A stretch of 64,000 nucleotides of DNA from Triticum aestivum. Taxonomy: Eukaryota; Streptophyta; Magnoliopsida; Poales; Poaceae. Position numbers and translations under genes: made by a program. Shown here piece after piece: positions 1-11,248 of this stretch. The notes below the pieces were generated by a model. That model saw only the letters and a list, made by a program, of their open reading frames with translations, was not told the origin of the DNA and ran no database searches. Numbering within the stretch: the stretch's first letter is position 1; every line of letters begins with the position of its first letter. The stretch is taken from positions 165,705,582 through 165,769,581 of the forward strand of contig NC_057807.1 of NCBI RefSeq assembly GCF_018294505.1. The letters are read 5' to 3'.

Positions 1-603
1 CGTCAGTGACTTGGCCCGGTAGGACCACGAAGGCTGCCTCCCAGCCGGCGGGCCGGCTATGTAAGCCGGCAGGTTGACGTAGTCGCCCTGCTGGGCGACG
101 TTCTTCACGTAGAAGTAGGATTTCTGCCAAAGCTTCACCGACTGGATCAGAGCGATGGCTGGGAACGAGTTGTCGGCCGTCGTTCGCCGCATGGCGATGA
201 AGGCGCCATATGGAGCCGGCACGCCCGCGACGACAGTGCCGAGCTTGGACTGGAAGAACTCCCCCCATAGCTCGAGGGTGGGGAGGACGACGAGGAAGCC
301 TTCGCATAGGGTGACGAAGGCCGACAGCAGCACCACCGTGTTTGGAGTGAGGTGGTGCGGCTGGAGATGGTAGAACTCAAGAAACGAGCGGAAGAAGCCG
401 CTCGCGGGAAGGCCGACGCCGCGTAGGCAGTGCAAGCGGAAGATTACCAGCTCGCCCTCCTCCGGCGCCGGCAAAATCTCCCCCTCTGGTGCGAGCCGGA
501 CCTGCACGTAGTCCTTGCTCGGCAGCCGCCGCGTCTTGCGGAGGAAATCAATGTGGTCCTCGTGGACGTTGGAGCCGTCCCAGTTGCTCGATGTTGGAGC
601 CAT
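1..603 (-). CDS. Antisense gene of Tat-type Gypsy element A, Transposase_28-like N-terminal part (runs off the window)
   Basis: The reverse strand is open without a stop from an ATG at 603-601 to base 1, giving 201 codons; the gene continues beyond the window. The start is chosen because it begins Met-Ala-Pro-Thr and lies downstream of a TATA box. Residues about 85-130 carry the block FYHLQPHHLTPNTVVLLSAF followed by a Leu-Cys-Glu-Gly-Phe segment, which matches the equivalent part of the antisense genes in elements C and D in this window. From memory this is the plant 'putative gypsy type transposon' domain (Transposase_28, PF04195); its biochemical role is not established. The gene lies antisense just upstream of the element's 3' LTR, the same place as in D. 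I saw no frameshift, so this is the least damaged N-terminal part of the family here. Domain naming is from memory; the open frame is seen directly. Confidence 0.75.
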   Translation of the reverse strand, partial: MAPTSSNWDGSNVHEDHIDFLRKTRRLPSKDYVQVRLAPEGEILPAPEEGELVIFRLHCLRGVGLPASGFFRSFLEFYHLQPHHLTPNTVVLLSAFVTLCEGFLVVLPTLELWGEFFQSKLGTVVAGVPAPYGAFIAMRRTTADNSFPAIALIQSVKLWQKSYFYVKNVAQQGDYVNLPAYIAGPPAGRQPSWSYRAKSLT

Positions 604-1259
604 GAGGACGGAAAGGCGACAGGGAACGGACGGTGGCGGAGAGTGCCCGATTCAGCGGCAGCTAGGCCGTAACGCGCCAAGAAGAATGGTGGAGCGGTGG
701 CGTGGCGCAGAACTGCTGCTGCAGCGACGAAGAGGAAGAAGAAATAGAGAGAGGTGGAGCGGGGGCGAGCGTGCATGCGTCTGCCGCTCTCCCCCCTCCC
801 CCTACTTATAGCCTCGCGCGGCAAAGCCGAGGAGGCGAGGCGTGGGGGGACGGGGGATTAACTGCGCCCACTCCCCCACGTCCCGCAATTACCGCGCCTT
901 AACGGCGTGCGGAGACCGCTGCTGGAAGGCGAGCGGCCGGTTCGGGCCACAAAGGATCCGCGCTTGGGCCAAGGCATGGTAGTGGCGGGCCCCGGTCTAC
1001 AGCAGCATCCCGTCACGCGCGTGGGCTGGCAGGCCCTTCCAGCCGGAGGGTGCCACATGGCGTGCAGGCGGCAGGCAGTCAGCCCGCAGCCTGGCTAGCA
1101 CGCCAATTGGTTCCCGCCTTCGGATTTCGAAGAAGACTTCGCCGAGAAGGCAAGCCTAAAGTGAGGCCGGCACCTAGCTGTCGGCTCTTCAGGATAGGAA
1201 GCTGATTGAGCTTCTAGTTCCCTTTGCAGCCACGAAGCACAACCAGCTTCAAGGACTAC
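604..1259. other. Untranslated and spacer DNA between the antisense gene and 3' LTR of element A
   Basis: This stretch holds the 5' untranslated part and promoter of the minus-strand gene and then spacer up to the LTR. It ends in a purine-containing run (CTTCAAGGACTAC) directly before the LTR, where a polypurine tract would be expected. Reading frames on the plus strand are short and unsupported. Confidence 0.5.
804..811 (-). promoter_or_regulatory. TATA box of element A antisense gene
   Basis: The minus strand reads CTATAAGTAG here, about 195 bases upstream of the ATG at 603. The antisense genes of D (near 24760) and E (near 35633) have a TATA-like box in the comparable place. Confidence 0.55.
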
Positions 1260-2473
1260 TGTCGGAGCAAATGACCATGGGTAGCCTAGCCGGCTCCCCC
1301 TGGCTCTTCAAAAAATAATGGGCCGATCAAGCCTTCAAGCACCCAAGACACGTGGCTACCTTCCCCCCGCCGGCTACCCCATCAGCCGGCTACCGGAAGA
1401 CGGCCCGGCCCTGGAATCCCCATATAGAAGGCCGCAGGAGGGCCAACTCCAGAAAGCCGGCCACCACATGACCGACTCCAAGGAGCAGGCCACAACATGA
1501 CCGACTCTAAGAGGCCGGCCACAACACGACCGACTCCAAGAAGCCGGCCCTCGATAGGCGGCCCAGATCGGGCCCTCAAGGTTTGCACCAACGTAATGGC
1601 GATGGGACGCTGCCCCGAATCCCGGAGTACGCATGGCTACAGTACTCCGTACGGGGCTGCCATGACCCGTCCGGCGTCGCACTGTTGCCATGCTGACCAT
1701 GACATCACCCACGGTGGGCTGTCAGTACGGCCCGCAGGCAGCGGGCCCCTTCGGTCAGAGAGACACCCAAAGGCGGCCACGCTTCCCCTAGTCGGCCAGG
1801 GATGAAGCCGGCTCTCCCCAGCCGGCTCACTCTCTCCCTCGAAGAATGAGCCCCATTAAGGAGACAAGACGAGGTAAGGCTATAGTGAGTGCCCGCAAGG
1901 CGGCAGTATAGTAGCCATGCTTACCTCGACAAAGCCCTCGTCATCAAGGGTGAGGCAACAGTAACCAGCCCCCCGACAAGACCCCCAAGCGGTGGGGCCT
2001 ACCTGTCTACCAGGAGGCCAGCAGCCGGCGGGACCCACCAGTCGGTGGGCCCCAGCAGTCGGCGGATAAGCCGGCCAGCATAGACACTGATGGCTGGGCC
2101 CGAGCCCAGCCGGATTACCATTGTACCCCTGGGGGTAGGCCTATATAAACCTCCAGGGAACCCATGCAAAGCATTGGACTTTGATAGTTTTAGATACAAC
2201 ATTGAGAGGAGAAGAGAGCTAGCCTTGCCCCTTCTTCCTCCTCTCGCCAAACAGCTCAAGGAGCCTCTTGTAGCTACTAGTTGATCTAGTGATCATGCGG
2301 AGACCCCGCAGAGCAGGACTAGGGGTGTTATCTCCACGGAGAGCCCCGAACCTGGGTAAGATTCATCGGCGTGCATGTCTTCGCCTCATCCCGTTTCCAG
2401 GCACCGACGATGTCTTATTGGCTCCCACAATGATAAGCCATCCGTTGGCATATGTCGCACCTACCACTCGACA
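1260..2473 (+). mobile_element. 3' LTR of Tat-type Gypsy element A
   Basis: The LTR begins TGTCGGAGC and ends CTCGACA, so its ends are the short inverted repeat TGTCG/CGACA. A TATA box (CTATATAAAC) lies at 2141-2150 in plus orientation. It is taken as the 3' LTR because the antisense gene sits directly to its left, as in element D. The partner LTR lies outside the window, so the ends rest on terminal motifs only. The bases after it (CCTCA) would be one copy of the TSD. The right end is less certain than the left. Confidence 0.65.
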
Positions 2474-3046
2474 CCTCAGCTGATGAAAACGGCAAGGCCA
2501 CTGCAATTGTTGATGAGGGCATTCGTCCATTGGATGGACAGTTCCGCAAAGCTGCCTCATACTCCACCAATGATGACTCTGCCACTCATGATTCTGCCAC
2601 CAATGCACCCAAGCAAAGTCCTCAAGCCACAGCTCCAAGGGTGATGACTGATCGTGAGCTTCTCCTCAGTCTTCAGCAGAAGGTCGATTCGTAATCACAA
2701 ATTGGTCAAGCGTCAGTTTGATTCTATTCTTCACAACATGATTACCACATAAAATTCAGTGAAGAAAAACCAATACTACCTCCATGAAGTTTTTGATCGA
2801 ACCTGGGTTGTTCTGACTCATATCTACGGTGATGAATAACTCAAGAAGATGGGCTTCAAGCAGGACTTCTGTTGGTCTAAGCCTCCGGTGAAGAAATTCA
2901 AGAAGGTCGAAGTTACTCATTTTGTGCCTAGCTCGTATTCTTCATCCCGCGAGACTGATGAAAATGAAGACCTGGACGACACTGCGGCATGCCCTACTCC
3001 AACAAACGACCCCAACAATGCTGGCGCTCCTCCATCAACCTCGTGA
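2474..3046 (+). pseudogene. Broken 3'-terminal ORF of a SIRE/Maximus-like Copia element
   Basis: Two open pieces, up to 2694 and 2849-3046, lie in line and read as one degenerate protein once frameshifts and stops between them are allowed. The second piece contains the stretches GFKQDFCWSKPP and SSYSSSRETDENEDLDDTAA, ending at a stop at 3044-3046. Downstream comes a long AT-rich untranslated region and a Copia-type LTR, so this is the last ORF before the 3' LTR. SIRE-lineage Copia elements carry an extra 'env-like' ORF in that position; assignment to that class is an inference from position and remembered similarity. No reverse transcriptase or integrase motif remains, because element A cuts the copy off at 2473. 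The function is unknown. Confidence 0.55.
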
Positions 3047-3568
3047 TGCTATTTTTCAGGGGTGTTAGTCCTCATTTTTCGTCCCTTTTGGTCATTTGAT
3101 GACAAAGCGGAAGAAATTTGAGTTAGTCTTCAAGTGGGTCTATCTATATGGGCGTTTTTTGTTAAGTTGCAACTTTCGCTCTTCTAAAGTGTTTGTTGAT
3201 TGACTTGTAAACTTAAGTCCGGTGGTGACCTGATACTTTTCCTCTGTTTTTCTGCATGCTATTTCCTCATATATGCTATGCATGCATGCTGAATTACATC
3301 AGTCACCATATTTCATCATGCATTTCAAATTCTTCATTTGATATGTTAAATGCGTTTATGAATTACAAGATATAGGGGGAGATCCCTATGATTCAACTCT
3401 TCAAATGCGCATTGCTTCAAAAGCAAATTCCTCACTATGCACAACTTCAGGGGGAGTTCTTCTATATCTTGCAATCAAATTCCTCAATATTGAGCACTTA
3501 CATTTCATATGTTTATCCCTGTTGAAAACTTAACCTATATTGTCATCAATCACCAAAAAAGGGGACAT
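3047..3568 (+). other. 3' untranslated region and polypurine tract of the Copia element
   Basis: AT-rich sequence without a believable gene. It ends CACCAAAAAAGGGGACAT immediately before the LTR start, a good polypurine tract for plus-strand priming. Confidence 0.6.
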
Positions 3569-4820
3569 TGTAAGTGCATCTAGTGCCCCTTAGTGATTTT
3601 GGTGTATTGAAGACTTATAGGTTAAGGGACTAATATGTGTGTGAGTGTACACATGCTCTATAAGTCGATGAGGAGTTTGATATTTATAGTGAAAGTCGAC
3701 CCCTAAAAATGAATGTCTTCGGTGAAGACTTTGGGTCTCCTGAAGACTTTGAAAGTGAAGAAATTGGTGTGACCTTGAAGACTTGGATATTCATGCGAGG
3801 ATTATGAAGCGTGAAGACTTTTTTCTCGTAGTTGCATTTTCTCCTTCTTGAGTCATAGGAAACACCGTACTGTTAAAGGGGGTCGAGGTAATACTAAGGA
3901 AACTGATTTCCAAGTGATGCTCATCTCAAAATCCTACACCTACCCAATCCTTCCGAGTGAAGCCATTGGAAATCTCATATCAGTTCAGTCAATTTCTTCA
4001 GTGACAGAGACGAAGATCTTCTGGTCTCTGAGGAATTTGTTCTGACTGAGGAGTTAGGAATTCGCCAGTGCGGATTTCCTAGACAAGTGAGGAACATGAT
4101 AGCCCTGGGGAATTTGAACCTCAAATCCAACCGTTGTTGTGCTACGCGCCAGCTATCCAAATTATCCTACCACCTAACTGTCATATCCTTGAAGGGCATT
4201 TATGTCTTATCATGTCGGGCTGCTCCCTAGGCTATAAATAGCCGCCCCCTACAACCACTAGTTGGTTGGCTGCTCCGAGAGAAACTGAAACTTGTCATTT
4301 GAGAGCATCCCATCCTCCGAGGACTTTGAGCGAAAATCATCAAGTGAGGAAAACCCAAATCCCAAACCCAAACCTACAAACCCCAAAGTGATTGAGCATC
4401 GCTGAAGAGATTGTTCCTGTGTGGAACCGACGCTTGTTACCTTTGAGGACTATGTATCCTCCAGATGGTTAGGCGTCATGGTCTTATCATCCAAGAGGAA
4501 TTGTGGATTGCCGAGTGACCAAGTGTGTGAAGGTTTGGAAGTCACCTGTGAAGACTTACGACGAGTGTTGGGTGAGGTCTGTGTGATCTTAGCTCAAGGA
4601 TATGGTGAGGACTATGTGTTCGGGACTGTGTCTCCTCGAGCTTAAATACTCAGCCGCTCCAACCAGACGTACAACTGTCACAGCAGTTGAAACTGGTCTA
4701 CCAAATCATTTTCTTCACCAAGCCTACTGGTTCTATTTCCTCAACCCTTTCATTTCCTTAGTTATGTGTTGATGAACCTGATCATTACTATTGAAGACTT
4801 TGACTGAAGACTTTCTCTAT
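3569..4820 (+). mobile_element. 3' LTR of SIRE/Maximus-like Copia element, 3' end missing
   Basis: The LTR starts TGTAAGTGCATCTAGTGCCC right after the polypurine tract. From memory this start is typical of Triticeae SIRE-lineage Copia elements. A TATA box (CTATAAATAG) lies at 4232-4241. The expected CA terminus is not recognisable before 4821, where an Athila-like LTR end begins, so the right end is judged truncated. Small reading frames within it, such as 4421-4645, are not treated as genes. Confidence 0.6.
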
Positions 4821-4912
4821 TGCTACCTCTTGAGCATGCGTTGGTTTACCCTTGAAGAGGAAAGGGTGATGCAGCAAAGTAGCGTAAGTATTTCCCTCAG
4901 TTTTTGAGATTG
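4821..4912 (-). mobile_element. Terminal fragment of an Athila-like LTR (minus orientation)
   Basis: On the plus strand it starts TGCTACCTCTTGAGC, the reverse of an LTR end '...AGGTAGCA', and runs through TGATGCAGCAAAGTAGCG to TTTTTGAGA. This matches, from memory, the 3' tip of an abundant Athila-lineage (Sabrina/WHAM-type) Triticeae LTR. Only about 92 bp survive before the sequence changes into element B. A piece of the 5' part of the same kind of LTR, in the same orientation, lies at 57760-58728. Confidence 0.55.
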
Positions 4913-5493
4913 AAAAGTAAAGATTGCAAAATAGTAAAGGCACCCTCCAAGAAATACAGGAGGCCAGAAAAATCATGGCGGGTAAGGCCTTTATTATGCA
5001 GAGCAAATATGTGAAGAAAAGGTTCCTCTTACTGACCCGAATTTGGAGTTCTCCAGGGGCGTTTGAGGATCTGCCATGCAGCGTTTCAGATGCTACTGAA
5101 TTCTTCCAAGCCAAAGAGGGGAGCTCCACATAGAAGATATTTTGGTCGGAATACCTTGCGCCAGAATATCCGGTGCCCTTTAGCGATCAGCTGAAACAGC
5201 TGGTCGAGCTGCATAGGGTGGCTGAACTAGCCATGAAGGGTTTAATAATCCATCTATGGCCTGCCGAAGCTATGCCCAGCAGCTACTTCAGGCTCATGAA
5301 GTGGCTGGTCAATGCCTGCCCTCAACTTTATGCCATCAAGCGGTCGGTCTGCATCGAAGGCACGCGCATGGCCTTTGCACAAGTCAAGATGCATTGGGTG
5401 AAGATGGACGCCGTGAAGGTTGCGACTGAGGGACCGCCAGCGGGCAAGGAGCACCGCACACCCGAGCTATATTTTGACGGTGTCCTGGATTGA
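4913..5493 (+). pseudogene. C-terminal end of element B antisense gene
   Basis: Plus-strand frame with the blocks ARKIMAGKAFIMQSKY, IWSSPGAFEDLPCSVSDA, LKQLVELHRVAELAMKG, SYFRLMKWLVNACPQLYAIK and SVCIEGTRMAFAQVKMHW, ending at a stop at 5491-5493. One in-frame stop near 5131 splits it. These blocks align by eye, in order, with the C-terminal exon of D's antisense gene (VAGKPFLLRRRF, LAEWAELSRLSRLAMTD, SYFGLLQQFLGAVPHIKAMK, SACIEGARMALARVKTHW). It faces B's gag-protease gene convergently, with 1.3 kb between. The front of the gene, including any Transposase_28-like region, has been lost at the deletion edge near 4913. It is not functional as it stands. The identity of the family is secure from the alignment; its function is unknown. 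Confidence 0.75.
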
Positions 5494-6796
5494 TCCCGTT
5501 GTGTGGCGGAGCAATGTGCTAAGGATGTTATCTTTGAATGAATACATTCATGTTATCCTATCATGTACTATGAAACAAGACCGTTATGTAATATAATGCC
5601 TGTTATTTAAAATTTTACCTCCTGCGCGGCCATATTGTTAAATCTGAGAGTTGGTCAGTCATCAACTTCCGCCCCCACGTAAGTAGTACGAGGGTGTTCA
5701 GGACAAATTTGAACACTCTTTACGCCAAAGTTTGGTCCTTAAAGGAGGTGTTTAGAGCAACGAACCAGGCAATCAGACTATATGGCTTTATCACCCTCAC
5801 TTAGCCATAGGAGTTTGACAATAAAATTTAGGCACAGCCCCTAGTATTCGTAAATCCGAACTGGGGATTCTATAAACACCTTATCGCGTAAAAACCGATT
5901 CATCGCATAATGCGGTAAAATCGCTAACGATTTGTAACCTCTCGAACAGCTGACCGGCTCACACTGCATCATGACAGTCAGTTTTCGGCTTTCTCTACTA
6001 AGGAGCTCATCTAGATGAACCAGGACACAATTGCAGTAGTTCTCCCTTTACTACCCTAGCCGATATAGGGGAACGTAAGGTAGCAAGCACAGGAGCCGGG
6101 CAACCCAACTATTAACCAAATACATGATTCAGAGCCGATGCATATAATGCTATAAGTTTGGGGTGTCGAACTACACTGTAGAAAGATGTTCGGACTTTGT
6201 CGCCGTATTATGGAGCGTGATGAAGCCCCTGGCGAATTAAGGCATACCAGAGTGTACAGGTGCAATTTGATAAAAATATCAAGAAAAGAAAAAAATGAAA
6301 TATTAGGCTAATGCCGCAAAAATTGGTCCGAAAACTATTTTTTCATTGTAGTTTGATTAATACGTCAAAGCGTATTTTGTACAAGTAGTGCGATAAGCAA
6401 CATGGCTATCTAACATGCCACAACCAAGGGAGAGCTGCGTGCGGGTCCTCAAAAACAGGTATAGCGATCGTTTAAAGAAACCACCTGGAAATTCCCCCAT
6501 ACGTCAATGCTTCTTGCCGTCTTGGTGTATCCGTCCCTCTATAGGTCCGTTGATCAGGTCACTAGGAAGGAGCTGGGAAAGAAAAGAGACCTGGAAAAGA
6601 AAAAGAAAAAGTAAAAGTATGCGGGTCCAGGAGCGGTTGAGCCGTACTATGGACCACGATCTAGCTGTACCTCCATCTGTGCCCATGGTATTTTAAGTGC
6701 GTAGTTATGTACGCGCGGTACGAATGTCGCCGCTTTGTCGGGACTGGGGCGGAGGCTGGATTGCTAGTCAAGCTCTTGACGAGCTGGACTGTCCTG
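5494..6796. other. Spacer between the convergent genes of element B
   Basis: No believable gene. It separates the stop of the antisense gene from the stop of gag-protease. It contains a block (5969-6147) that is also present between the convergent genes of C and D. Confidence 0.6.
5969..6147 (-). other. Conserved noncoding block, copy in element B
   Basis: Read on the minus strand it contains TATATGCATC, GGGTTGCCCGGCTCC, CCTTACGTTCC, ATCGGCTAGG, GGAGAACTACTGC and GAGAAAGCCGAAAACTGACT in that order. The same words occur in the same order in D at 21169-21350, and in weaker form in C at 14829-15000. It has no shared reading frame that I can see. Confidence 0.6.
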
Positions 6797-8943
6797 CTAC
6801 AGGGTAGTTCGGATTCGTTTGAAAGTGTCCAGGAGCTTGGCCACTGAATTAAGGTTCTGCCCGAGCTCCTCGGTACGGGGGGAGCGTTCCGTGTTTCCAT
6901 TGACTGTTATGACACCGCGTGGTCCATTCTTTTTGAGCTTGAGATAAGTGTAGTGCGGTACTACATTGAATCGAGCAAATGCGGTTCGTCCGAGAAGCGC
7001 GTGATAGCCACTGTGGAAGGGGACGATATCGAATATCAATTCTTCGCTTCGGAAATTATCCGGGGATCCAAAGACCACTTCCAGTGTGATTGAGCCCGTA
7101 CAGCAGGCCTCTACACATGGTATGACACCTTTAAAGGTGGTTTTGGTGGTATTGATCCTTGAGGGATTGATACCCATTTTGCGCACTATATCATGATACA
7201 GCAGGTTCAGGCTGCTGCCACCGTCCATGAGGACTCGCGTAAGGTGGAATCCATCAATGATTGGGTCGAGTACCAATGCGGCTGAACCGCTATGACGGAT
7301 ACTGGTCAGATGGTCCCTGTGATCAAAGGTGATCGGGCAGGACAACCATGGGTTGAGCTTTGGGGCGACCGGCTCCATCGCGTAGACGTCCCTGAGCGCG
7401 CGCTTGCACTCCCTCTTGGGGATATGTGTAGCGTATATCATGTTCACAATTTTAACTTGGGGGGAAACTTCTTCTGTTCCCCTATGTTCGGTGGCCGGGG
7501 CTCCTCGTCATCGTCCTTACTTTGCGACCCCTTATCCTTGTTCTCGACATTTAACTTGCCGGCCTGTTTAAAAACCCAGCACTCTTTGTTGGTATGATTG
7601 GCTGGTTTATCAAGAGTGTTGTGGATTTGACATGGACGATCGAGTATGCGGTCCAAACTGGACGGGCCCGGATTGTTTCTTTTATATGGCTTCTTCCGCT
7701 GACCTGACTTAGAGCCACTGAATCCGGCATTGACCATCGTGTCTTTGGTGTTGTCACCGTTGCTTCGACGCTTGTGTTTGTTGCGTCGGGGCTTGCCGTT
7801 GCTATTTCTGGCTTCAGAAGTGCCAGGTTCGCTTGCATTGTTATTTCTATGGGCTAGCCAACTATCCTCGCCCGCACAGAAGGGGGTCATGAGTGTTGTG
7901 AGGGATGCCATGGACTTCGGCTTTTCTTGGCCGAGGTGTCGGGCGAGCCATTCGTCACGGATGCTATGCTTAAAGGCTTCTAGGGCTTCGGCATACGGAC
8001 AGTCGACGATCTGGTTCTTTTTGGCTAAGAACCTGGTCCAGAATTTCCTGGCTGAATCTCCGGGATGTTCAACTATGTGACTTAAGTCATCGGTGTCCGG
8101 AGGTTGGACATATGTGCCTTGGAAGTTCTCGAGGAAGGCACCTTCCAAGTCTTCCCAGCTGCCAATGGAGTTTTCGGGAAGACTGTTCAACCAGTGTGGG
8201 CTGATCCCTTGAGTTTTAGCGGGAGGTATTTGATGGCGTGAAGATCATCGCCATGGGCCATGTGAATATGGACAAGGAAATCCTCAATCTATACCGCGGG
8301 GTCCGCTGTCCCATCATATGATTCAATGTTCACGGGTTTGAATCCTTCCGGGAATTCATGTTCCATTACTTCATCAGTGAATCAAAGGGGGTGTGCGGCG
8401 CCTCTATATCAGGCCAAGTCATGACGTAGCTCTGATGGAGTTCGTCTGCGGTCTTCGGTCTGGGCGTGGTTAAGTTTTTCATGTCCGGCCGGATGGCCAT
8501 CATCGTGCATCGGGGCACGCACCCGTGATCTATAGATCGATCTGGTCTGGCCTGCTCTGTTTTCCAGGTCATGTGTGTATCACCGAGCTGTTGTGTTTCT
8601 GTTTTCACGGTGAGGCAATGCGGGCGGGTGTTCGGCTCGAGTTGCCGCTTTGTCCCGACCAGGTGGTGGTCGGTCAGCAGCATTATGCGCTGGTAGGATG
8701 GGCTCCAACGCCTCGTCATCGAATTGAGGTAACAGTCCGCACTTCGGGTAACTCTTGGTTGGGCGCTCAAGGCCGTATTCTTCGGCTGCTAGGACATCAG
8801 TCCATCTATCGTTGAGAAAATCTTGGTCAGCTTGAAGCTGCTGCTGCTTCTTTTTCAGGCTCCTTGCAGTGGCTATTAGCCGGCGCTTAAAGTCCTCCTA
8901 TTCGATGGGCTCCTCAGGCACGATAAAGTCTTCATCGCCGAGG
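6797..8943 (-). pseudogene. gag-protease of element B, C-terminal two thirds
   Basis: Minus-strand pieces in several frames (8770-8366, 8190-7444, 7447-6797) align in order with the intact gag-protease of D. Recognisable parts are the gag core (SIGSWEDLEGAFLENFQGTY, then GDSARKFWTRFLAKKNQIVD), a basic linker, a Cys/His motif (CQIHNTLDKPANHTNKEC), and the retroviral-type aspartic protease with LMDGGSSLNLLY in place of the usual Asp-Thr/Ser-Gly. Stops and frameshifts near 8190 and 8366 break it. The N-terminal third is at 27511-28611, on the other side of the C insertion. Protease is the last domain; no reverse transcriptase follows, so B, like D, has the gag-protease-only plan. It is a decayed relative of D. 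Confidence 0.8.
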
Positions 8944-8948
8944 CTCAC

Positions 8949-9419
8949 TGAGGGAGCCCTGGATTAGGGGGTCCTGGGACAGTCAGACTATATGCTTATT
9001 CCGGACTATTGGACTATGAAGATACAAGACTGAAGACTTCGTCCCGTGTCTGGGTGGGACTCTCCTTTGTGTCGAAGGCAAGCTTGGCAATTCGGATATG
9101 TAGATTTACTTCGCTGTAACCGACTCTGTTGTAACCCTAGCCCCCTCCGATGTCTATATAAACTGGAGGGTTTAGTCCGTAGGACAAAAAAATCAGAATC
9201 ATAGGCTAGCTTATAGGGTTTAGCCTCTACGATCTCCTAGTAGATCTACTCTTGTAATACTCATATCATCAAGATCAATCAAGCAGGAAGTAGGGTATTA
9301 CCTCCATAGAGAGGGCCCAAACCTGGGTAAACATTGTGTCCCCCGCCTCCTGTTACCATTAACCTTAGACGCACAGTTCAGGACCCCCTACCTGAGATCC
9401 GCCGGTTTTGACACCGACA
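8949..9419 (+). repeat. 5' LTR of element C
   Basis: 471 bp, starts TGAGGGAGCCC and ends ACACCGACA. A TATA box (CTATATAAAC) lies at about 9154-9163. It is followed directly by TTGGTGCTTTCATTGAGAG, the presumed primer-binding site; the same sequence follows the 5' LTR of D and, reversed, borders the LTR of B. I could not assign the tRNA. Confidence 0.9.
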
Positions 9420-9511
9420 TTGGTGCTTTCATTGAGAGTTCCACTGTGACGTCGAGAAAAGGTTCGATAGCTCGCCTTGTTATCAAGGACAACATCACCT
9501 CTGGGGGAGCC

Positions 9512-10354
9512 ATGGCTTTAGGCCAAACCCTCCGACTAGGCGGCTTCGTCATGACCGCCCGTTCGCCCGCCGTGCCGACGATGACTTCTCGGGTCATCAA
9601 GAACAGCCTCCTCGTCAGCTCGGATTACGCCGAGCAGATGGATCCAATGGAACTTTCGTCCTTGAACGAGCTCTTGGATCGCATCGCCGCCTTGGGAGTC
9701 ACTACGGACTACGATCGGATTGGGCTTAAACCCGATCAGAGAGAGATTAACTCTCCGCCGGTCACCCATCAGATAGCGGTGGTGGAGGAGCAATGCAGTG
9801 ATTCTTCCTCTATGTTGAGGAAGAACTATGTCCGGATTCTTGAGATCTCCGAGCCGGATACCCGTTTGCGGGAGGACATGACCCAAACTCCGAACTTAGA
9901 ATCGGACGGCGGGCCAGAAAAATTGGGCAACATCCCGGAACCCAAGCTGCCATGTTCGGAAGTTCCTCTGCCCCTGGGTCTTAGATCGGGTCAGGGTTCG
10001 GACTTAAATCCACCTACCCACCCAGATACAAGCGATCTTTCCCACATTAAAAAACAATCCCAAGAGACCGTACATCACTTTTGGGCCAGATTCCTCCTTG
10101 TAATGAGCAAAGTCAAGGATTGTCCCGAGGAAGACGCAATCTCATTCTTTTGCAAAAATTGCACGGACAAGGGAATCCTCAACGCCATAAGTCGCCATGA
10201 AATATCACACTTCGCTGACTTGGCGGCCCTAGTACAGAAGTACTGTGCGATGGAAAGCACCTGGAAAACCCAGGCAAAATTCTGGGATCCTCTGGCTCTT
10301 ACTAAGCCCCTCGTCCGAACTAAAAGGGTGCACTCTTGCAAGTTACCCGATTGA
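9512..10354 (+). pseudogene. gag of element C
   Basis: The first in-frame ATG after the LTR is at 9512; the frame is open to a stop at 10352-10354. The protein is shorter and more diverged than D's gag. The capsid-like part is limited to about DTSDLSHIKKQ, then TVHHFWARFLLVMSKVKDCP and a Cys-rich stretch (FFCKNCTDKG). Compared with D, the block around the gag core start is missing, suggesting an internal deletion. Downstream frames at 10397-10810 continue towards protease. The position directly behind the LTR and primer-binding site, and the shared LTR with B and D, support gag. It is unlikely to make a working capsid protein. Confidence 0.65.
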
Positions 10355-10396
10355 ATTACAAAGAAATCAAAGCCCACTACAGGGCGCGGAACCATA

Positions 10397-11248
10397 TTGG
10401 AGGGATGGCTCAGTGGGCCATGCAAAATTTACACCACACCAGATACCATACCAACACATAGCCTTAGAGCATGTTGGATACTTCGGCAGGTGGCCAAGAG
10501 CGGCGAGGATATCATCATTAACAATGCCGCAGAGCATCATCCCACAGAAAACAACAATACAGTATTGACAGTCTTCGAGACTTTCACCTCAAACAACAGG
10601 CACAAGAGAGCACTCCGCGGCCTCACCGAAGTTTGCCACGTTGCAGCAATAAATCCATGGAACGACACAGCCATAACTTTCAATGCCAGTGACGAACCTC
10701 AATTCCGAACAGTCCGAGCACCAGCCGCTCTGGTCCTTAGTCCAATTGTGGACGGTTTCTGGCTTACTAAAGTGCCCATGGACAGCGGCAGCGGATTAAA
10801 CCTCATCTAAGAGGAAACTCTCAACAAAATGGAAATAGACAAGAGCCACATCAAGCAAAGCAGCATGACATTCAGAGGAATTATCCCTAGTCGGGAGGCA
10901 CGATGTGAGGGAAAAATCACACTCGATGTGGTATTCGGCACGCCGGAGAATTATAGATCCGAAGAGATAACATTCCAAGTGGCCCTGTTCAGTAGTGGAT
11001 ACCACACCCTTTTAGGGCGGGACGTGTTCGCGAGCTTCCAACCTATGCCCCATTATGGGTACGTGAAGCTCAAGATGCCCGGGCCCAACAGAATCATCAC
11101 TCTAGCCAGTGATCTGGACGTAGCACTCTGCGCCAAAAACAGAACCGCCGCTCTGGCCCTTGAGGCATTATCTGAAGCCCTCGCGGCCGAAGAACTAACT
11201 GCACCGCGCTCCATAGTGGACAGGGATGACGTGATCCTCGAAAAATGA
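10397..11248 (+). pseudogene. Protease region of element C
   Basis: Two in-frame pieces (10397-10810 and 10829-11248) are separated by a single TAA at 10808-10810. The active-site neighbourhood reads VPMDSGSGLNLI just before that stop. The second part carries LDVVFGTPENYRSEEITFQV, then GYHTLLGRDVFASF and PHYGYVKLKMPGP, which match the protease of D (LEVVFGSPDNFR, YQALLGHEAFVRF). Retroelement aspartic proteases process the gag-pol polyprotein. Here the stop alone would end translation before most of the domain. Confidence 0.75.

Larger units (their letters stand above)
4913..8943 (-). mobile_element. Left part of Tat-type Gypsy element B (minus strand), 3' side deleted
   Basis: Element B reads right to left. 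Its 5' LTR is at 28659-28873 plus 36791-37050, its gag starts at 28611, and the rest of gag-protease plus the tail of its antisense gene lie here. C is inserted at 8944-8948 / 27506-27510 with the 5-bp duplication CTCAC. The left edge at about 4913 falls inside the antisense gene, so that gene's N-terminal half and the 3' LTR are gone. Confidence 0.75.

Noticed and set aside
4421..4645. 74-codon plus frame in the Copia LTR
   Set aside because: Short, in an LTR downstream of its TATA box, with no recognisable protein.
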